Positions 39,551-48,800 of a DNA stretch of 64,000 bases are shown here, piece after piece; the first letter of the stretch is position 1, and each line of letters starts with the position of its first letter. The translations under genes were made by a program, and so were the position numbers. The stretch spans positions 1 through 64,000 of the forward strand of contig NZ_JAHKRM010000050.1 of the NCBI RefSeq assembly GCF_019396345.1, read 5' to 3'. The notes beneath the pieces are model-generated. The model worked only from the letters and a program-made list of their open reading frames with translations. It was not told where the DNA came from and did no database searches. This stretch comes from Nonomuraea guangzhouensis. GTDB lineage: Bacteria > Actinomycetota > Actinomycetes > Streptosporangiales > Streptosporangiaceae.

Positions 39551-40480
39551 TCAGCCCGAGGTCAGCCGCCGGGCCTGGTCGACGTCTGCGTGGATCTGCG
39601 CGATGAGCTCCTCGATCGAGTCGAATCGGGTGTTTCCCCGCAGTCTCGCGCAAAAGTCTACCGCCACGTGTACGCCGTACAGCTCCAGGTCGTCGCGGTC
39701 CAGCGCGTACGCCTCGACCGTGCGCGGGACGCCCTCGAAGGTGGGGTTGGTGCCGACGGAGATGGCGGCGGGCCAGCGCTCGCCCTTGTAGACGGTGGGC
39801 AGGTTGGCGACGGGCACGCACTCCAGCCAGCCCGCGTAGACGCCGTCGGCGGGGATGGCCGTGTGGGGCTGCGTCTCGACGTTCGCGGTGGGGAAGCCGA
39901 GCTGGCGTCCGCGCTGGTAGCCGCGTACGACCACGCCCTCCACCCGGTGCGGGCGGCCCAGGTCCGCCGTGGCGCCCTCGACGTCGCCGGCCACCAGCCG
40001 CTCGCGGATCTCGGTGGAGGAGACCCCGTCGCGCAGCGGGACCACCTCGACGGTGAAATCGTACTTCTCGCCGAGCGCGGCCAGGGTCTCGGTGTCGCCC
40101 GCCGCACGGTGGCCGAAGGTGAAGTTCGCCCCCACCACGACCACGGCGGCCCGCAGCCGGTCGGCGAGCATCGACTGGGCGAACTCTCCGGGGCTCATCC
40201 TGGACAGCTCCAGCGTGAACTCCTCGACGCACACGTCATCAACGCCCAGCCCGGCCAGCAGCTCCGACCTGCGCCTCGGCGTGCTCAGCCGGGCCGGGTG
40301 GGAGCCCGGCCGGACGACCTCGGCGGGATGCGGCTCGAAGACGACCGCGACGCTGCGGAGACCGCGCTCCCGGGCGGCGGCCACGGCACGCTCGACCACC
40401 CGCTGGTGCCCGCGATGCACGCCGTCGAACACGCCGATCGTGACGGCGGACCTTTCCGAACCCTGCACGCCCGGCCCCAT
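39551..40480 (-). CDS. ribF: Bifunctional riboflavin kinase/FAD synthetase
   Basis: 309 residues. N-terminal FMN adenylyltransferase domain with TIGVFDGVHRGHQ (nucleotide-binding HxGH variant, residues 13-25), TFGH near 130 and SSTEIRERL; C-terminal riboflavin kinase domain with LGFPTANV, GVYAGW and GTNPTF motifs. ATG 40480 is used; the N-terminus is some 15 residues shorter than most relatives, so an upstream start cannot be excluded, but the codons there read poorly. Normally follows truB directly; here three plus-strand genes intervene. Confidence 0.95.
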   Translation of the reverse strand: MGPGVQGSERSAVTIGVFDGVHRGHQRVVERAVAAARERGLRSVAVVFEPHPAEVVRPGSHPARLSTPRRRSELLAGLGVDDVCVEEFTLELSRMSPGEFAQSMLADRLRAAVVVVGANFTFGHRAAGDTETLAALGEKYDFTVEVVPLRDGVSSTEIRERLVAGDVEGATADLGRPHRVEGVVVRGYQRGRQLGFPTANVETQPHTAIPADGVYAGWLECVPVANLPTVYKGERWPAAISVGTNPTFEGVPRTVEAYALDRDDLELYGVHVAVDFCARLRGNTRFDSIEELIAQIHADVDQARRLTSG

Positions 40481-40563
40481 TCGCTTGTGGCGGATCAATC
40501 CCCCACCAGCCTGCCATGCGGCGCCGCGCCGGCTCCAATCGAGGGGGTACGATCGGCCGCACC

Positions 40564-41580
40564 ATGCCTCGATACGCACTTCTGATCCTGCCTGCTTTCA
40601 ACCGGGTCTACGGCGAGAGCTCGGTCCGCCTGACCCTCGCCGAGCTGGCCGTCTTCGGCCGACGAGCCCTGCGGAGCGAGGTGTCGGCCATCGAGGAGCG
40701 GGTGATCGGCGGCCTGCCCTACGTGAGCTTCGAGACGGCCGCGCCGCTCGCCGACGGCGACGTCGCGCTGCTGTCCAACCTCTCGTCGGTCTACGCGCTC
40801 TACGGGATCGAGGGCGAGCTGCTGCGGCCGCTCACCATGGCGCCGCTCGACCGGCTCAGCAGCGATCTGATCACGATCCAGAAGTACGCCGGCAAGACCA
40901 ACGAGCACTTCACCAAGCTGCTGCTGAACGTCACGGTGCTGGCCGGCGATCGGCGGCTGGACGAGCGGCTGTCGGTGTTCGACCCGCTGTGCGGCCGCGG
41001 CACCACACTCAACCAGGCCCTCATGTACGGATATGACGCCTATGGGGTCGATGTCGACAGCAAGGACTTCGAGGCGTACTCCGGCTTCCTCAAGACCTGG
41101 CTGAAGAACAAGCGGTTCAAGCACACGGCCGAGACCGTCCCCGTACGCCGTGAGCGGGCACTGGTCGGCCGGCGACTGAACATCGCCTTCAGCCCGTCGA
41201 AGGAGGCGTTCAAGTCCGGCGACACGCAGCGCGTCGCCGTGGTCAACGCCGACACCCTGCGCAGCCGCGAGTTCTTCAAGCCGCACTCCTTCGACGTCGT
41301 GGTGACCGACACCCCCTACGGCGTGCAGCACGGCAGCAGGGGCGGCGGCGGGCTGTCGCGCAGCCCGCTGGAGCTGATCAGGAAGGCCGCGCCCGTCTGG
41401 GCGGAGCTGCTGCGGCCCGGCGGCGCCATCGGCATCTCGTGGAACACCTATGGCGGCACCCGCGACGAACTCGCCGAGATCCTCACGAAGACGGGGCTCG
41501 ACGTGGTCGATCTGCCCGACTTCGAGCACTGGGTCGACCAGGCGATCGTCCGCGACATCATGGTGGCCCGCAAGCCATAA
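40564..41580 (+). CDS. Trm11-like SAM-dependent RNA methyltransferase (UPF0020 type)
   Basis: 338 residues. C-terminal Rossmann methyltransferase: SAM motif I DPLCGRGTTLNQALMYGYDA (near residue 140), acidic loop YGVDVD and catalytic motif IV TDTPYG (near 245). This is the D/N-PPY-type signature of N2-guanosine tRNA methyltransferases, with Thr in place of the first Pro. The N-terminus (about 1-100) is not an obvious THUMP domain. ATG 40564. It lies divergently from ribF with an 83-bp gap. RNA modification fits the RNA-processing neighbourhood. DNA methylation is less likely. Confidence 0.75.
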   Translation: MPRYALLILPAFNRVYGESSVRLTLAELAVFGRRALRSEVSAIEERVIGGLPYVSFETAAPLADGDVALLSNLSSVYALYGIEGELLRPLTMAPLDRLSSDLITIQKYAGKTNEHFTKLLLNVTVLAGDRRLDERLSVFDPLCGRGTTLNQALMYGYDAYGVDVDSKDFEAYSGFLKTWLKNKRFKHTAETVPVRRERALVGRRLNIAFSPSKEAFKSGDTQRVAVVNADTLRSREFFKPHSFDVVVTDTPYGVQHGSRGGGGLSRSPLELIRKAAPVWAELLRPGGAIGISWNTYGGTRDELAEILTKTGLDVVDLPDFEHWVDQAIVRDIMVARKP

Positions 41581-41663
41581 GAGGTCGGATCTCTCCTCGC
41601 TTCCGACAGCTCACGTCACCGGTCTTGACGCGTGAGTGTGGTAAGTGATCCTATGAATCCTGA

Positions 41664-41687
41664 TAGGAAAGTTTCCTAATCAGGAGG
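41664..41687 (+). promoter_or_regulatory. Leader palindrome TAGGAAA-G-TTTCCTA and strong RBS
   Basis: A perfect 7+1+7 palindrome (41664-41678) is followed by AGGAGG (41682-41687), 5 bp from the ATG of the secreted-protein gene. Such AGGAAANTTTCCT palindromes are, in my recollection, frequent before actinomycete secreted polysaccharide-enzyme genes; this is not verified here. A -35-like TTGACG is at about 41624. Confidence 0.5.
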
Positions 41688-41692
41688 AATCC

Positions 41693-42277
41693 ATGCGATT
41701 ACTCACCACGAGCGCGCTAGCCATCGGATTACTCGTCCCCGCCCTGCCCGCCTCGGCCGACCCCGTGGAGTCCGGACCTTGGACCTCATACGAGCCGACG
41801 TTCACCGTCCAGGAGCGGGGTTGCGGTGACGTCAGCGACCTGACCTTCAAGCTGAACTGCTCCACCGGCAGCGGCGACCAGCGAGCCGAGCGCCGCTACG
41901 CCACCTACTCCAGCGGCACCCGCCAGTTCGAGGGCTACTTCAAGATCACCAGTCTCGAAGGGACCCGGATCAGCCTGAAGCAGACGTTCAAGACGACGGG
42001 CCCGTTCTTCATGCTCGCCGTCGAACGCGGCGGCCGGCTCTACTCCGTGCACGGCGGCGACACGATCGCCACCGGCGCCACGATCGGCACGACGGTCCGC
42101 GTCAACACCGTTCACGTGGTCGGCAGCACCCATCGGACCTACATCAACGGGTCGCTGAAGCACACCGTGTCGAGTGAGAGCGGCAGCTTCTACGACAAGT
42201 TCGGCGCCTACCGGACCGGGAGCGGCAAGGGTCCCGCCACGGTCGAGTGGAGCGGCATCCAGTTCTGGCGCAAGTAG
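41693..42277 (+). CDS. Secreted beta-jelly-roll-like protein (polysaccharide lyase 7-like)
   Basis: 194 residues. Sec signal peptide (MRLLTTSALAIGLLVPALPA, cleavage near ASA-DP) and no anchor, so exported. The mature part is all beta: RRYATYSSGTRQFEGYFKIT, ISLKQTFKT, GPFFMLAV, and a C-terminal YDKFGAYRTGSGKGPATVEW. The last resembles the K(F/Y)GxYR strand of family 7 alginate lyases. The usual PL7 catalytic QIH/V(I)H motif is not evident, so it may only bind polysaccharide. Two cysteines (GCGD, LNCS) could form a disulfide. Good RBS; neighbour of an FN3 lipoprotein. Confidence 0.65.
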   Translation: MRLLTTSALAIGLLVPALPASADPVESGPWTSYEPTFTVQERGCGDVSDLTFKLNCSTGSGDQRAERRYATYSSGTRQFEGYFKITSLEGTRISLKQTFKTTGPFFMLAVERGGRLYSVHGGDTIATGATIGTTVRVNTVHVVGSTHRTYINGSLKHTVSSESGSFYDKFGAYRTGSGKGPATVEWSGIQFWRK

Positions 42278-42282
42278 CGACG

Positions 42283-42972
42283 ATGAGAGCAGCTCTGGCG
42301 GCGTTGCTCCTAACGACGGCGCTCCTGCTCGCGGCCGCCTGCGCGACTCCCCGGCAGGCGCCGGTCCAGCTGACGGCCACGCTCGTGTCGCCGACCGACA
42401 TCACGCTGCGCTGGCAGGGCCGCGATCCGGACGCCTCCGGGCAGGTCATCGAGTTCGCCACCGAGCCAGGGGGTCCGTACACGATCCTGGGGTTCCTGCC
42501 GCCGGAGCAGAGCACGTACACCCATCCTGATCTGATCCCGCGCACGCCGTTCTACTACCGGGTGCGGCCCTACTACGGGCAGGCCTCCGCCCCGGTCGAT
42601 GTGGCGCTGGGCGGCGGGCCGTACGCCAAGCCGGAATCCGGCTGGTCGGAGCCGCGGACGATCCCCGGCGGCCCGAAAGGGGCGCGGCCGGTCAGGAGCG
42701 AGGGAGCGGCGCCGTCGGACCTGACGGCCACCGTCATGCAGGCCGACGGCGTCGCGTTCCGGTGGACCGACCGGACCGCCGACGAGGAGGGCTTCCTGCT
42801 GGAGGACCGGCCGTCGGGCCGGCCGGACTTCCGGGTGGTCGCCGCCCTCGATCCGGACGTCAACGCCTTCGGCCTGATCACGTTGCCCGAGGAGAGCCGC
42901 GCGTCCTACCGGGTGCGCGCCTTCCGCTACGGGGCGTCGTCGAACATCGTCCACCAGACGACCAAGGGCTAG
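42283..42972 (+). CDS. Lipoprotein with two fibronectin type III-like domains
   Basis: 229 residues. Signal MRAALAALLLTTALLLAAAC gives a lipobox ending at Cys20. Two FN3-like modules follow: about 25-105 (VQLTATLVSPTDITLRWQGR ... TPFYYRVRPYYG) and about 140-225 (APSDLTATVMQADGVAFRWT ... SYRVRAFRYG), with a Pro/Gly linker between. Likely a cell-surface adhesion or carbohydrate-associated protein. ATG 42283 is 5 bp past the previous stop, so co-transcribed. Its TAG shares the CTAG tetramer with the convergent truB stop. Confidence 0.8.
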   Translation: MRAALAALLLTTALLLAAACATPRQAPVQLTATLVSPTDITLRWQGRDPDASGQVIEFATEPGGPYTILGFLPPEQSTYTHPDLIPRTPFYYRVRPYYGQASAPVDVALGGGPYAKPESGWSEPRTIPGGPKGARPVRSEGAAPSDLTATVMQADGVAFRWTDRTADEEGFLLEDRPSGRPDFRVVAALDPDVNAFGLITLPEESRASYRVRAFRYGASSNIVHQTTKG

Positions 42973-43841
42973 GAGATGAACACGGCCAGCGGCTTGGCTA
43001 TGCGGCCCTGCTCCTCCACCAGCGCGAGCAGCTCGCCCTCCGGCCCGAACACCCCGATCGGGCCCTTGCCGAGCCCCGCCGCGGGCAACCGCCCGCCGTG
43101 GCTGACGACCCTGGCCTCCTCGGCGGTGAGGTCCCAGCGCGGGAACGCCGCGGACACGGCTTCCCCGATGGGCAGGATCACGCACTCCTCGGTCAGCCCC
43201 TCGATGGTCCTGGCCCGCGACAGGTCGTACGGGCCGACCCGGGTGCGGCGCAGCGCCGTCAGGTGACCGCCGACGCCGAGCCCGGCGCCCAGGTCGCGGG
43301 CCAGCGCGCGGATGTAGGTGCCGCTGGAGCAGGTCACCACGGCGTCGATGTCCATGACGTCGTCGTGCGCCCTGATGTCCAGCACCGAGAACTCCCGCAC
43401 GGTGACGGGCCGCGCGGCCAGCTCGACGTCCTCGCCCGCACGGGCCAGCTTGTACGCCCGCTGCCCATCGACCTTGATCGCGCTGACCTGCGGCGGGACC
43501 TGCATGATCTCGCCGGTGAGCGCGTCGACGCCCTTCTGGACCGCGGCGGGGTCGACGTCGGCCGCCGGGGCCGTCGAGATGACCTGACCCTCGGCGTCAT
43601 CGGTGTTGGTGGTCACGCCGAGCCGGATCGTGGCCTCGTAGACCTTCTCGGTCAGCGCCAGGTGGCCGAGCAGCCGGGTCGCCTTCTCCACGCCGACCAC
43701 GAGCACCCCCGTCGCCATCGGGTCGAGCGTGCCCGCGTGGCCCACCCGCCGGGTGCCGGCCAGCCGCCGCAGCTTGGCCACCACGTCGTGGGACGTCCAC
43801 TCGGCGGGCTTGTCCACAATGATCAAGCCGCTCTCGGCCAT
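42969..43841 (-). CDS. truB: tRNA pseudouridine(55) synthase
   Basis: Makes pseudouridine 55 in the T-loop of tRNA. 290 residues. Motif I with the catalytic Asp is RVGHAGTLDPMATGVLVVGV (near 36-55); DKPAEWTSHDVV opens the protein. A C-terminal PUA-like segment (FPRWDLTAEEARVVSHGGRL) follows. ATG 43841 overlaps the preceding stop by one base (TGATG); an in-frame TTG at 43844 is less likely. Normal actinobacterial position after rbfA and the DHH gene. Confidence 0.96.
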   Translation of the reverse strand: MAESGLIIVDKPAEWTSHDVVAKLRRLAGTRRVGHAGTLDPMATGVLVVGVEKATRLLGHLALTEKVYEATIRLGVTTNTDDAEGQVISTAPAADVDPAAVQKGVDALTGEIMQVPPQVSAIKVDGQRAYKLARAGEDVELAARPVTVREFSVLDIRAHDDVMDIDAVVTCSSGTYIRALARDLGAGLGVGGHLTALRRTRVGPYDLSRARTIEGLTEECVILPIGEAVSAAFPRWDLTAEEARVVSHGGRLPAAGLGKGPIGVFGPEGELLALVEEQGRIAKPLAVFIS

Positions 43842-44947
43842 CAAGCCTCTCCGTCCGCGTTCGCCAGCAGCGCGCGGAACGCCGCCATGGTGTCCTCGAC
43901 ACTGCCGTGCGAGGTGAATCCGGCCGCGTTGTGATGGCCACCACCGCCCAGCTCGGCGCAGATCGAGCCGACGTCGACCGCGCCCTTGGAGCGGGTCGAC
44001 ACCTGCCAGGCGCCGTGGTCGTCCTCCTTGAGCACCGCCGCCACCTCGGCCTCGTCAGTGCGCCGCACGATGTCGATGAGACCCTCCAGTTCCGTGTACG
44101 GCAGCCCGTACGCGGCCCGGTCTACCCGGGGGACGTACGTCCACACCAGGTGGTCCTCCAGCGACACCCGGTCGAGCGCGGCGGCGAGCACCTTGAGGTA
44201 GCCGAACGGGGAGCGGTCCCACAGCTCGCGGGCGATCTCGTCGGTGTGCAGCCCGGTGGCGACCAGCCGGGCGGCCATCTGGTGCACTTCGGGCGTGGTC
44301 GAGGAGTAGCGGAACGAACCGGTGTCGGTCACCAGCCCGGCGTACAGGCAGGTGGCGATGTCACGGTCCAGGCTGCCGCCGAGGCGGTAGATCAGCTGCT
44401 CGGCCAGCACGGCCGTGGCGGCCACGTGCGGGTCGATGAGGCTGAGGGTGCCGAAGCCGGTGTTGGACAGGTGGTGGTCGATCACGATGACCTCGTGGGC
44501 CTTGGCCGTGTTGGCGCCCAGCAGGCCCAGCCGATCGGGTGTCGAGGAGTCGAACGTGATCATCAGCTCCGGCTCCGCCGGGACGTCGGCCGGCGGAACC
44601 AGCAGATCCTGGCCGGGCAGGAAGCGCAGCAGGCGCGGCACGGCGAAGTGCCGGTCACCAAAAGAGGCGATGACCCGCTTGCCCAGGGCGCGCAGCACGG
44701 AACCGGTGGCCAGCATCGAGCCGAGGGCGTCACCGTCCGGCGACACGTGGCAGGCCAGCGCGATCTCGTCGGCCTTGCCGATCAGGTCCAGCGCGCGCCG
44801 CCAGGCGGCCTCGGGGATCACCGAGCCGGACGGCGGCAGCGTGCCCTCCGGGCCGGTGGGCGGCAGGGCCGGGCTGAGGCCCTGCCCCACCGCGCCCGGA
44901 TCCACACGGGACGGGCGGCCGGTTCTGTCACGCACGTCGGGCGTCAC
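43841..44947 (-). CDS. DHH/DHHA1 phosphoesterase (NrnA-like oligoribonuclease/pAp phosphatase)
   Basis: 368 residues. DHH domain with ACHVSPDGDALGSM, metal motif VIDHHLSN (DHH near 145) and GLVTDTGSFRYSSTTPE; DHHA1 domain at the C-terminus with the glycine-rich ELGGGGHHNAAGF. NrnA-type enzymes degrade nano-RNA and 3'-phosphoadenosine 5'-phosphate. The first 45 residues are a Pro-rich extension. GTG 44947 overlaps the rbfA stop (GTGA). Confidence 0.93.
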   Translation of the reverse strand: MTPDVRDRTGRPSRVDPGAVGQGLSPALPPTGPEGTLPPSGSVIPEAAWRRALDLIGKADEIALACHVSPDGDALGSMLATGSVLRALGKRVIASFGDRHFAVPRLLRFLPGQDLLVPPADVPAEPELMITFDSSTPDRLGLLGANTAKAHEVIVIDHHLSNTGFGTLSLIDPHVAATAVLAEQLIYRLGGSLDRDIATCLYAGLVTDTGSFRYSSTTPEVHQMAARLVATGLHTDEIARELWDRSPFGYLKVLAAALDRVSLEDHLVWTYVPRVDRAAYGLPYTELEGLIDIVRRTDEAEVAAVLKEDDHGAWQVSTRSKGAVDVGSICAELGGGGHHNAAGFTSHGSVEDTMAAFRALLANADGEA

Positions 44948-45420
44948 GTCGCTGGCTGCCCGTCCTCGTCAGGCTTGCCGCTGAGGTCCGGCTCGTCGTC
45001 CTCCTCCGGCTTGCGGTAGGGGTCCGGGTCGCCGGCATAGGCCGCGCCCTCGGCCTTGCGGGCCACCTCGGCGTCCCTCGCCTTGGCCGCGTTGATCAGA
45101 TCGTCGAGCTGGCGCGCGCTGTCGGGCAGCGGGTCGTGCTTGAACTCCAGCAACGGCGTGAAGCGGACACCGGTCTGCCGGCCCACCTCGGAGCGGATGA
45201 TGCCTCTGGCGCTCTCGAGGGCGGCCGCGGTGTCGGCCCGCTCGGCGTCGGAGCCGAACACCGTGTAGAAAACCGTGGCCTCACGCAGGTCCGCGGTGAT
45301 GCGCGTGTCGGTCACGGTGACGAAGCCCAGGCGCGGGTCCTTGATCCGGCGCTCCAGCATCTCGGCGACGATCTGCTGGATGCGGTCGGCGAGCTTGCGC
45401 GCTCGTGCTGCATCCACCAT
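44944..45420 (-). CDS. rbfA: 30S ribosome-binding factor A
   Basis: 158 residues. KH-like fold for 16S rRNA maturation: ARKLADRIQQIVAEMLERRI, DPRLGFVTVTDTRITADLRE and the second half RFTPLLEFKHDPLPDSARQL. An acidic tail of about 40 residues (YRKPEEDDEPDLSG) extends the core. ATG 45420. Confidence 0.96.
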   Translation of the reverse strand: MVDAARARKLADRIQQIVAEMLERRIKDPRLGFVTVTDTRITADLREATVFYTVFGSDAERADTAAALESARGIIRSEVGRQTGVRFTPLLEFKHDPLPDSARQLDDLINAAKARDAEVARKAEGAAYAGDPDPYRKPEEDDEPDLSGKPDEDGQPAT

Positions 45421-45462
45421 GTTCGCTCCCCCTCACGCACGACCCGGAGGTCGTGCAGTCGT

Positions 45463-45759
45463 TCAGTCTTCGTCGTTGTAAAGCCGATGTCTGGCCGACA
45501 GCAACTCGATCTCGGGGCGGAAGGCCACCAGACGCTCGCAAGCATCCAATACCTCTTTGCAGTTGCCCGCCGACGCCGAGACTACGGCGATGCCGACCTC
45601 TGCTCTGCGGTGCAGGTCGAGATGGCCGGTCTCGGCCACCGCGACGCCGGGAAAGCGTCTGTGCAACTCGGCGACCAGGGGTCGCACGACGGAACGCTTC
45701 TGCTTCAGCGAATGTACGTCACCGAGCAGGATGTCCAGGGTCAGAGCACCCACATACAT
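45463..45759 (-). CDS. DUF503 (YlxP-like) protein
   Basis: 98 residues, MYVGALTLDILLGDVHSLKQ start typical of DUF503, then VRPLVAELHRRFPGVAVAET and VLDACERLVAFRPEIELLSA. Located between infB and rbfA as in most Gram-positive bacteria, and thought to assist ribosome assembly. ATG 45759 is set by the family N-terminus; upstream codons of the longer frame include the infB terminator hairpin. Confidence 0.93.
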   Translation of the reverse strand: MYVGALTLDILLGDVHSLKQKRSVVRPLVAELHRRFPGVAVAETGHLDLHRRAEVGIAVVSASAGNCKEVLDACERLVAFRPEIELLSARHRLYNDED

Positions 45760-45841
45760 CGTTGGTAACCACCGCTTTGTCCTGGTGTGTGAAGCGCACC
45801 CCGGCCCTGCTGCGGTGGAGAGCAGGCCCAGGCGTGCGAGA

Positions 45842-45870
45842 GGCGCCCGGCGGATGGTCCGCCGGGCGCC
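45842..45870 (-). terminator. 13-bp hairpin after infB
   Basis: GGCGCCCGGCGGA (45842-45854) and TCCGCCGGGCGCC (45858-45870) form a perfect stem with a 3-nt loop, 10 bp past the infB stop. It may partially terminate or protect the infB message 3' end before the DUF503-rbfA genes. Confidence 0.75.
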
Positions 45871-45880
45871 CGGCCGCGTG

Positions 45881-48800
45881 TTATGCGCGCGGCTTCTCCC
45901 GCATCTCGAACGTCTCGATGACGTCGTCGATCCGGATGTCGTTGTAGCCGACCCCGATACCGCACTCGAAGCCCTCACGGACCTCGGTCGCGTCGTCCTT
46001 GAAGCGACGCAGCGACGAGACGGTCAGGTTGTCGGCGATGACAACGCCATCGCGGATGATCCGGGCCTTGCTGTTGCGCACGATCGTCCCGGAGCGGACC
46101 AGCGAACCGGCGACGTTGCCGATCTTCGGCACCTTGAAGACCTCGCGGACTTCGGCGGTGCCCATCTGGACCTCTTCGAACTCGGGCTTGAGCATGCCCT
46201 TGAGCGCCGCTTCGATCTCCTCGATCGCCTGGTAGATGACCGAGTAGTAGCGGATGTCGACGCCCTCGCGCTCGGCCAGGTCGCGCGCCCGGGGCTCAGG
46301 CCGGACGTTGAAGCCGATGATGACCGCGTTGTCGTCGGCGACGGCCAGGTTGACGTCGTACTCGGTGATCGCACCGACGGCGCGGTGCAGGACACGGAGC
46401 CTGACCTCGTCGCCGACATCGATCTTGAGCAGGGCGTCTTCCAGGGCCTCCACCGAACCGGACACGTCACCCTTGATGATGAGCTTGAGCTCGTCGACGC
46501 GGCCCTTCTCGAGGTTGCTGAACAGCTCCTCGAGGGTCAGGCGGCGGCTCGACTTCGCCATGTCGGCGCTGCGCTTGCGCGCCGCGCGCTGCTGGGCGAT
46601 CTGGCGGGCCATCCGGTCGTCGGTGACGACGATGAAGTTGTCACCCGCGCCCGGCACGGCCGTCAGACCCATCACCAGGACCGGACGGGACGGCGTGGCC
46701 TCTTCGACCAGGTCGCCGTTGTCGTCGAGCATCGCCCGGACGCGGCCGTAGGCCTCGCCACAGACGATCGAGTCGCCGACGCGCAGCGTGCCGCGCTGGA
46801 CCAGGACGGTCGCGGTCGGGCCGCGGCCCTTGTCGAGGTGCGCCTCGATCGCGATGCCCTGAGCGTCCATCGCCGGGTTGGCGCGCAGGTCGAGCTCGGC
46901 GTCCGCGGTGAGCAGGATGGCCTCGAGCAGCTGCTCGATGCCGGTCCCGTTCTTGGCGGAGATGTCGACGAACAGCGTCGAGCCACCGAACTCCTCCGCC
47001 ACCAGGCCGTACTCGGTGAGCTGGGCACGGACCTTGTTGGGGTCGGCGCCCTCCTTGTCGACCTTGTTGACCGCGACCACGATCGGCACGTCGGCCGCCT
47101 GGGCGTGGTTGAGAGCCTCGATCGTCTGCGGCTTCACACCGTCGTCGGCCGCGACCACCAGCACCGCGATGTCGGTCGCCTTGGCACCACGGGCACGCAT
47201 GGCGGTGAACGCCTCGTGCCCCGGGGTGTCGATGAAGGTGACCTTGCGCTCTTCGCCCTCGTGCTCGGTGGAGACCTGGTAAGCGCCGATGTGCTGGGTG
47301 ATGCCACCCGCCTCGCGCGCCACCACGTTGGTCTTGCGGATGGCGTCGAGCAGCTTGGTCTTACCGTGGTCGACGTGACCCATGACGGTCACGACCGGCG
47401 GACGCGCGGCCAGGTCGGCCTCGTCGCCCTCGTCCTCGCCGAACTCGATGTCGAAGGCCTCGAGAAGCTCGCGGTCCTCCTCCTCCGGGCTGACGACCTG
47501 GATGTTGTAGTCGAGCTCGGAGCCGAGCAGCTGCAGCGTCTCCTCGTTGACCGACTGCGTGGCCGTCACCATCTCGCCGAGGTGCAGCATGATCTGCACC
47601 AGCGCGGCGGGGTTGGCACCGATCCGGTCGGCGAAGTCGGACAGCGACGCACCGCGCGGAAGGCGGATCGTCGCGCCGTTGCCACGAGCGACCTGCACGC
47701 CACCGATCGCCGGGGCCGACATGTTGTCGAACTCCTGGCGCCTCTGGCGCTTGGACTTGCGGCCACGCGTCGGACGGCCACCGGGGCGACCGAAGGCGCC
47801 CGCCGTGCCGCCACCGCGGCCACGACCGCCGCCACCGGGACGACCGGCGAAACCGCCGCCGCCACCGGGACCACCGGTGCTCGTGCCCGGACGACCGGCG
47901 CCACCGCCGCCACCGGGACGACCGGCGAAACCGCCACCGCCACCGGGACGACCGCCGCCGCCACCGCCGCCAGGACGGCCACCGCCGCCACCGCCGCCAG
48001 GACGACCGCCACCGCCGCCGCCACCGGGACGGCCACCGCCGCCGCCACCACCGGGACCGGCGGGACGACCCTGCGGCATCATCATCGGGTTGGGACGCGG
48101 ACCGCCGGGGCGGGGACCGCCCGCACCGGGACCGGGACGCGGACCTGCCGCACCGGGCGGACCAGGACGCGGGCCACCGGGACGGGGACCGCCCTCGCCG
48201 CCACCACGCCCCTGCGGGGGACGCGGGCTCGCGCCGTCGCGCGGCGGACCGTCACGACGCTCGCGCTGCCCGGGACCGCTGGGGGCACCATCACGGTTGC
48301 CACCGGGACGCGGCGGCCGGGACTGGCCCATGCCGCTGGCGTTGGAGGAGAACGGGTTGTTGCCCGGACGCGGGCCGCGCGGACCCGGCTTGGGACCGCC
48401 GGGACCCGGACGGGGACCGCCGCCGGACGGGGCACCACCGGTGCGCGGAGCCGCCGGACCGCCGCCACCGGAGGGCGCGCCGGAACGCGCCGCGGGGCCG
48501 GGCTTGGGACCCGGACGGGCGGCGGGACCGGGACGCGGGCCCGGAGCGGGGGCGCCCGGAGCGGGCGCGGGACGGGTGCCGCTGTCGAAACGCGCCTGCG
48601 GGGCGCCGGAGGTGTCGCCACGCTCGGCCTCAGGCTGCGGCTGGTGCGGCATCGGCACCGGCGGGCGCGGCTGACCACTGACCGTGGGAGCCGGCGCGGG
48701 CGCCGGAGTCGGGGCCGGAGCCGCGGGACCCGGACGGGGACCGGGCCTGGGACCCGGACCAGGACGCGGAGCTGATGTTGGGGTCGGCGCCTCCGCGACG

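Noticed and set aside
45557..48775. Plus-strand open frame of about 1070 codons antisense to infB, with Thr/Gly/Ala repeats
   Set aside because: Antisense of the Gly/Pro/Arg-rich IF-2 region; no start signal.
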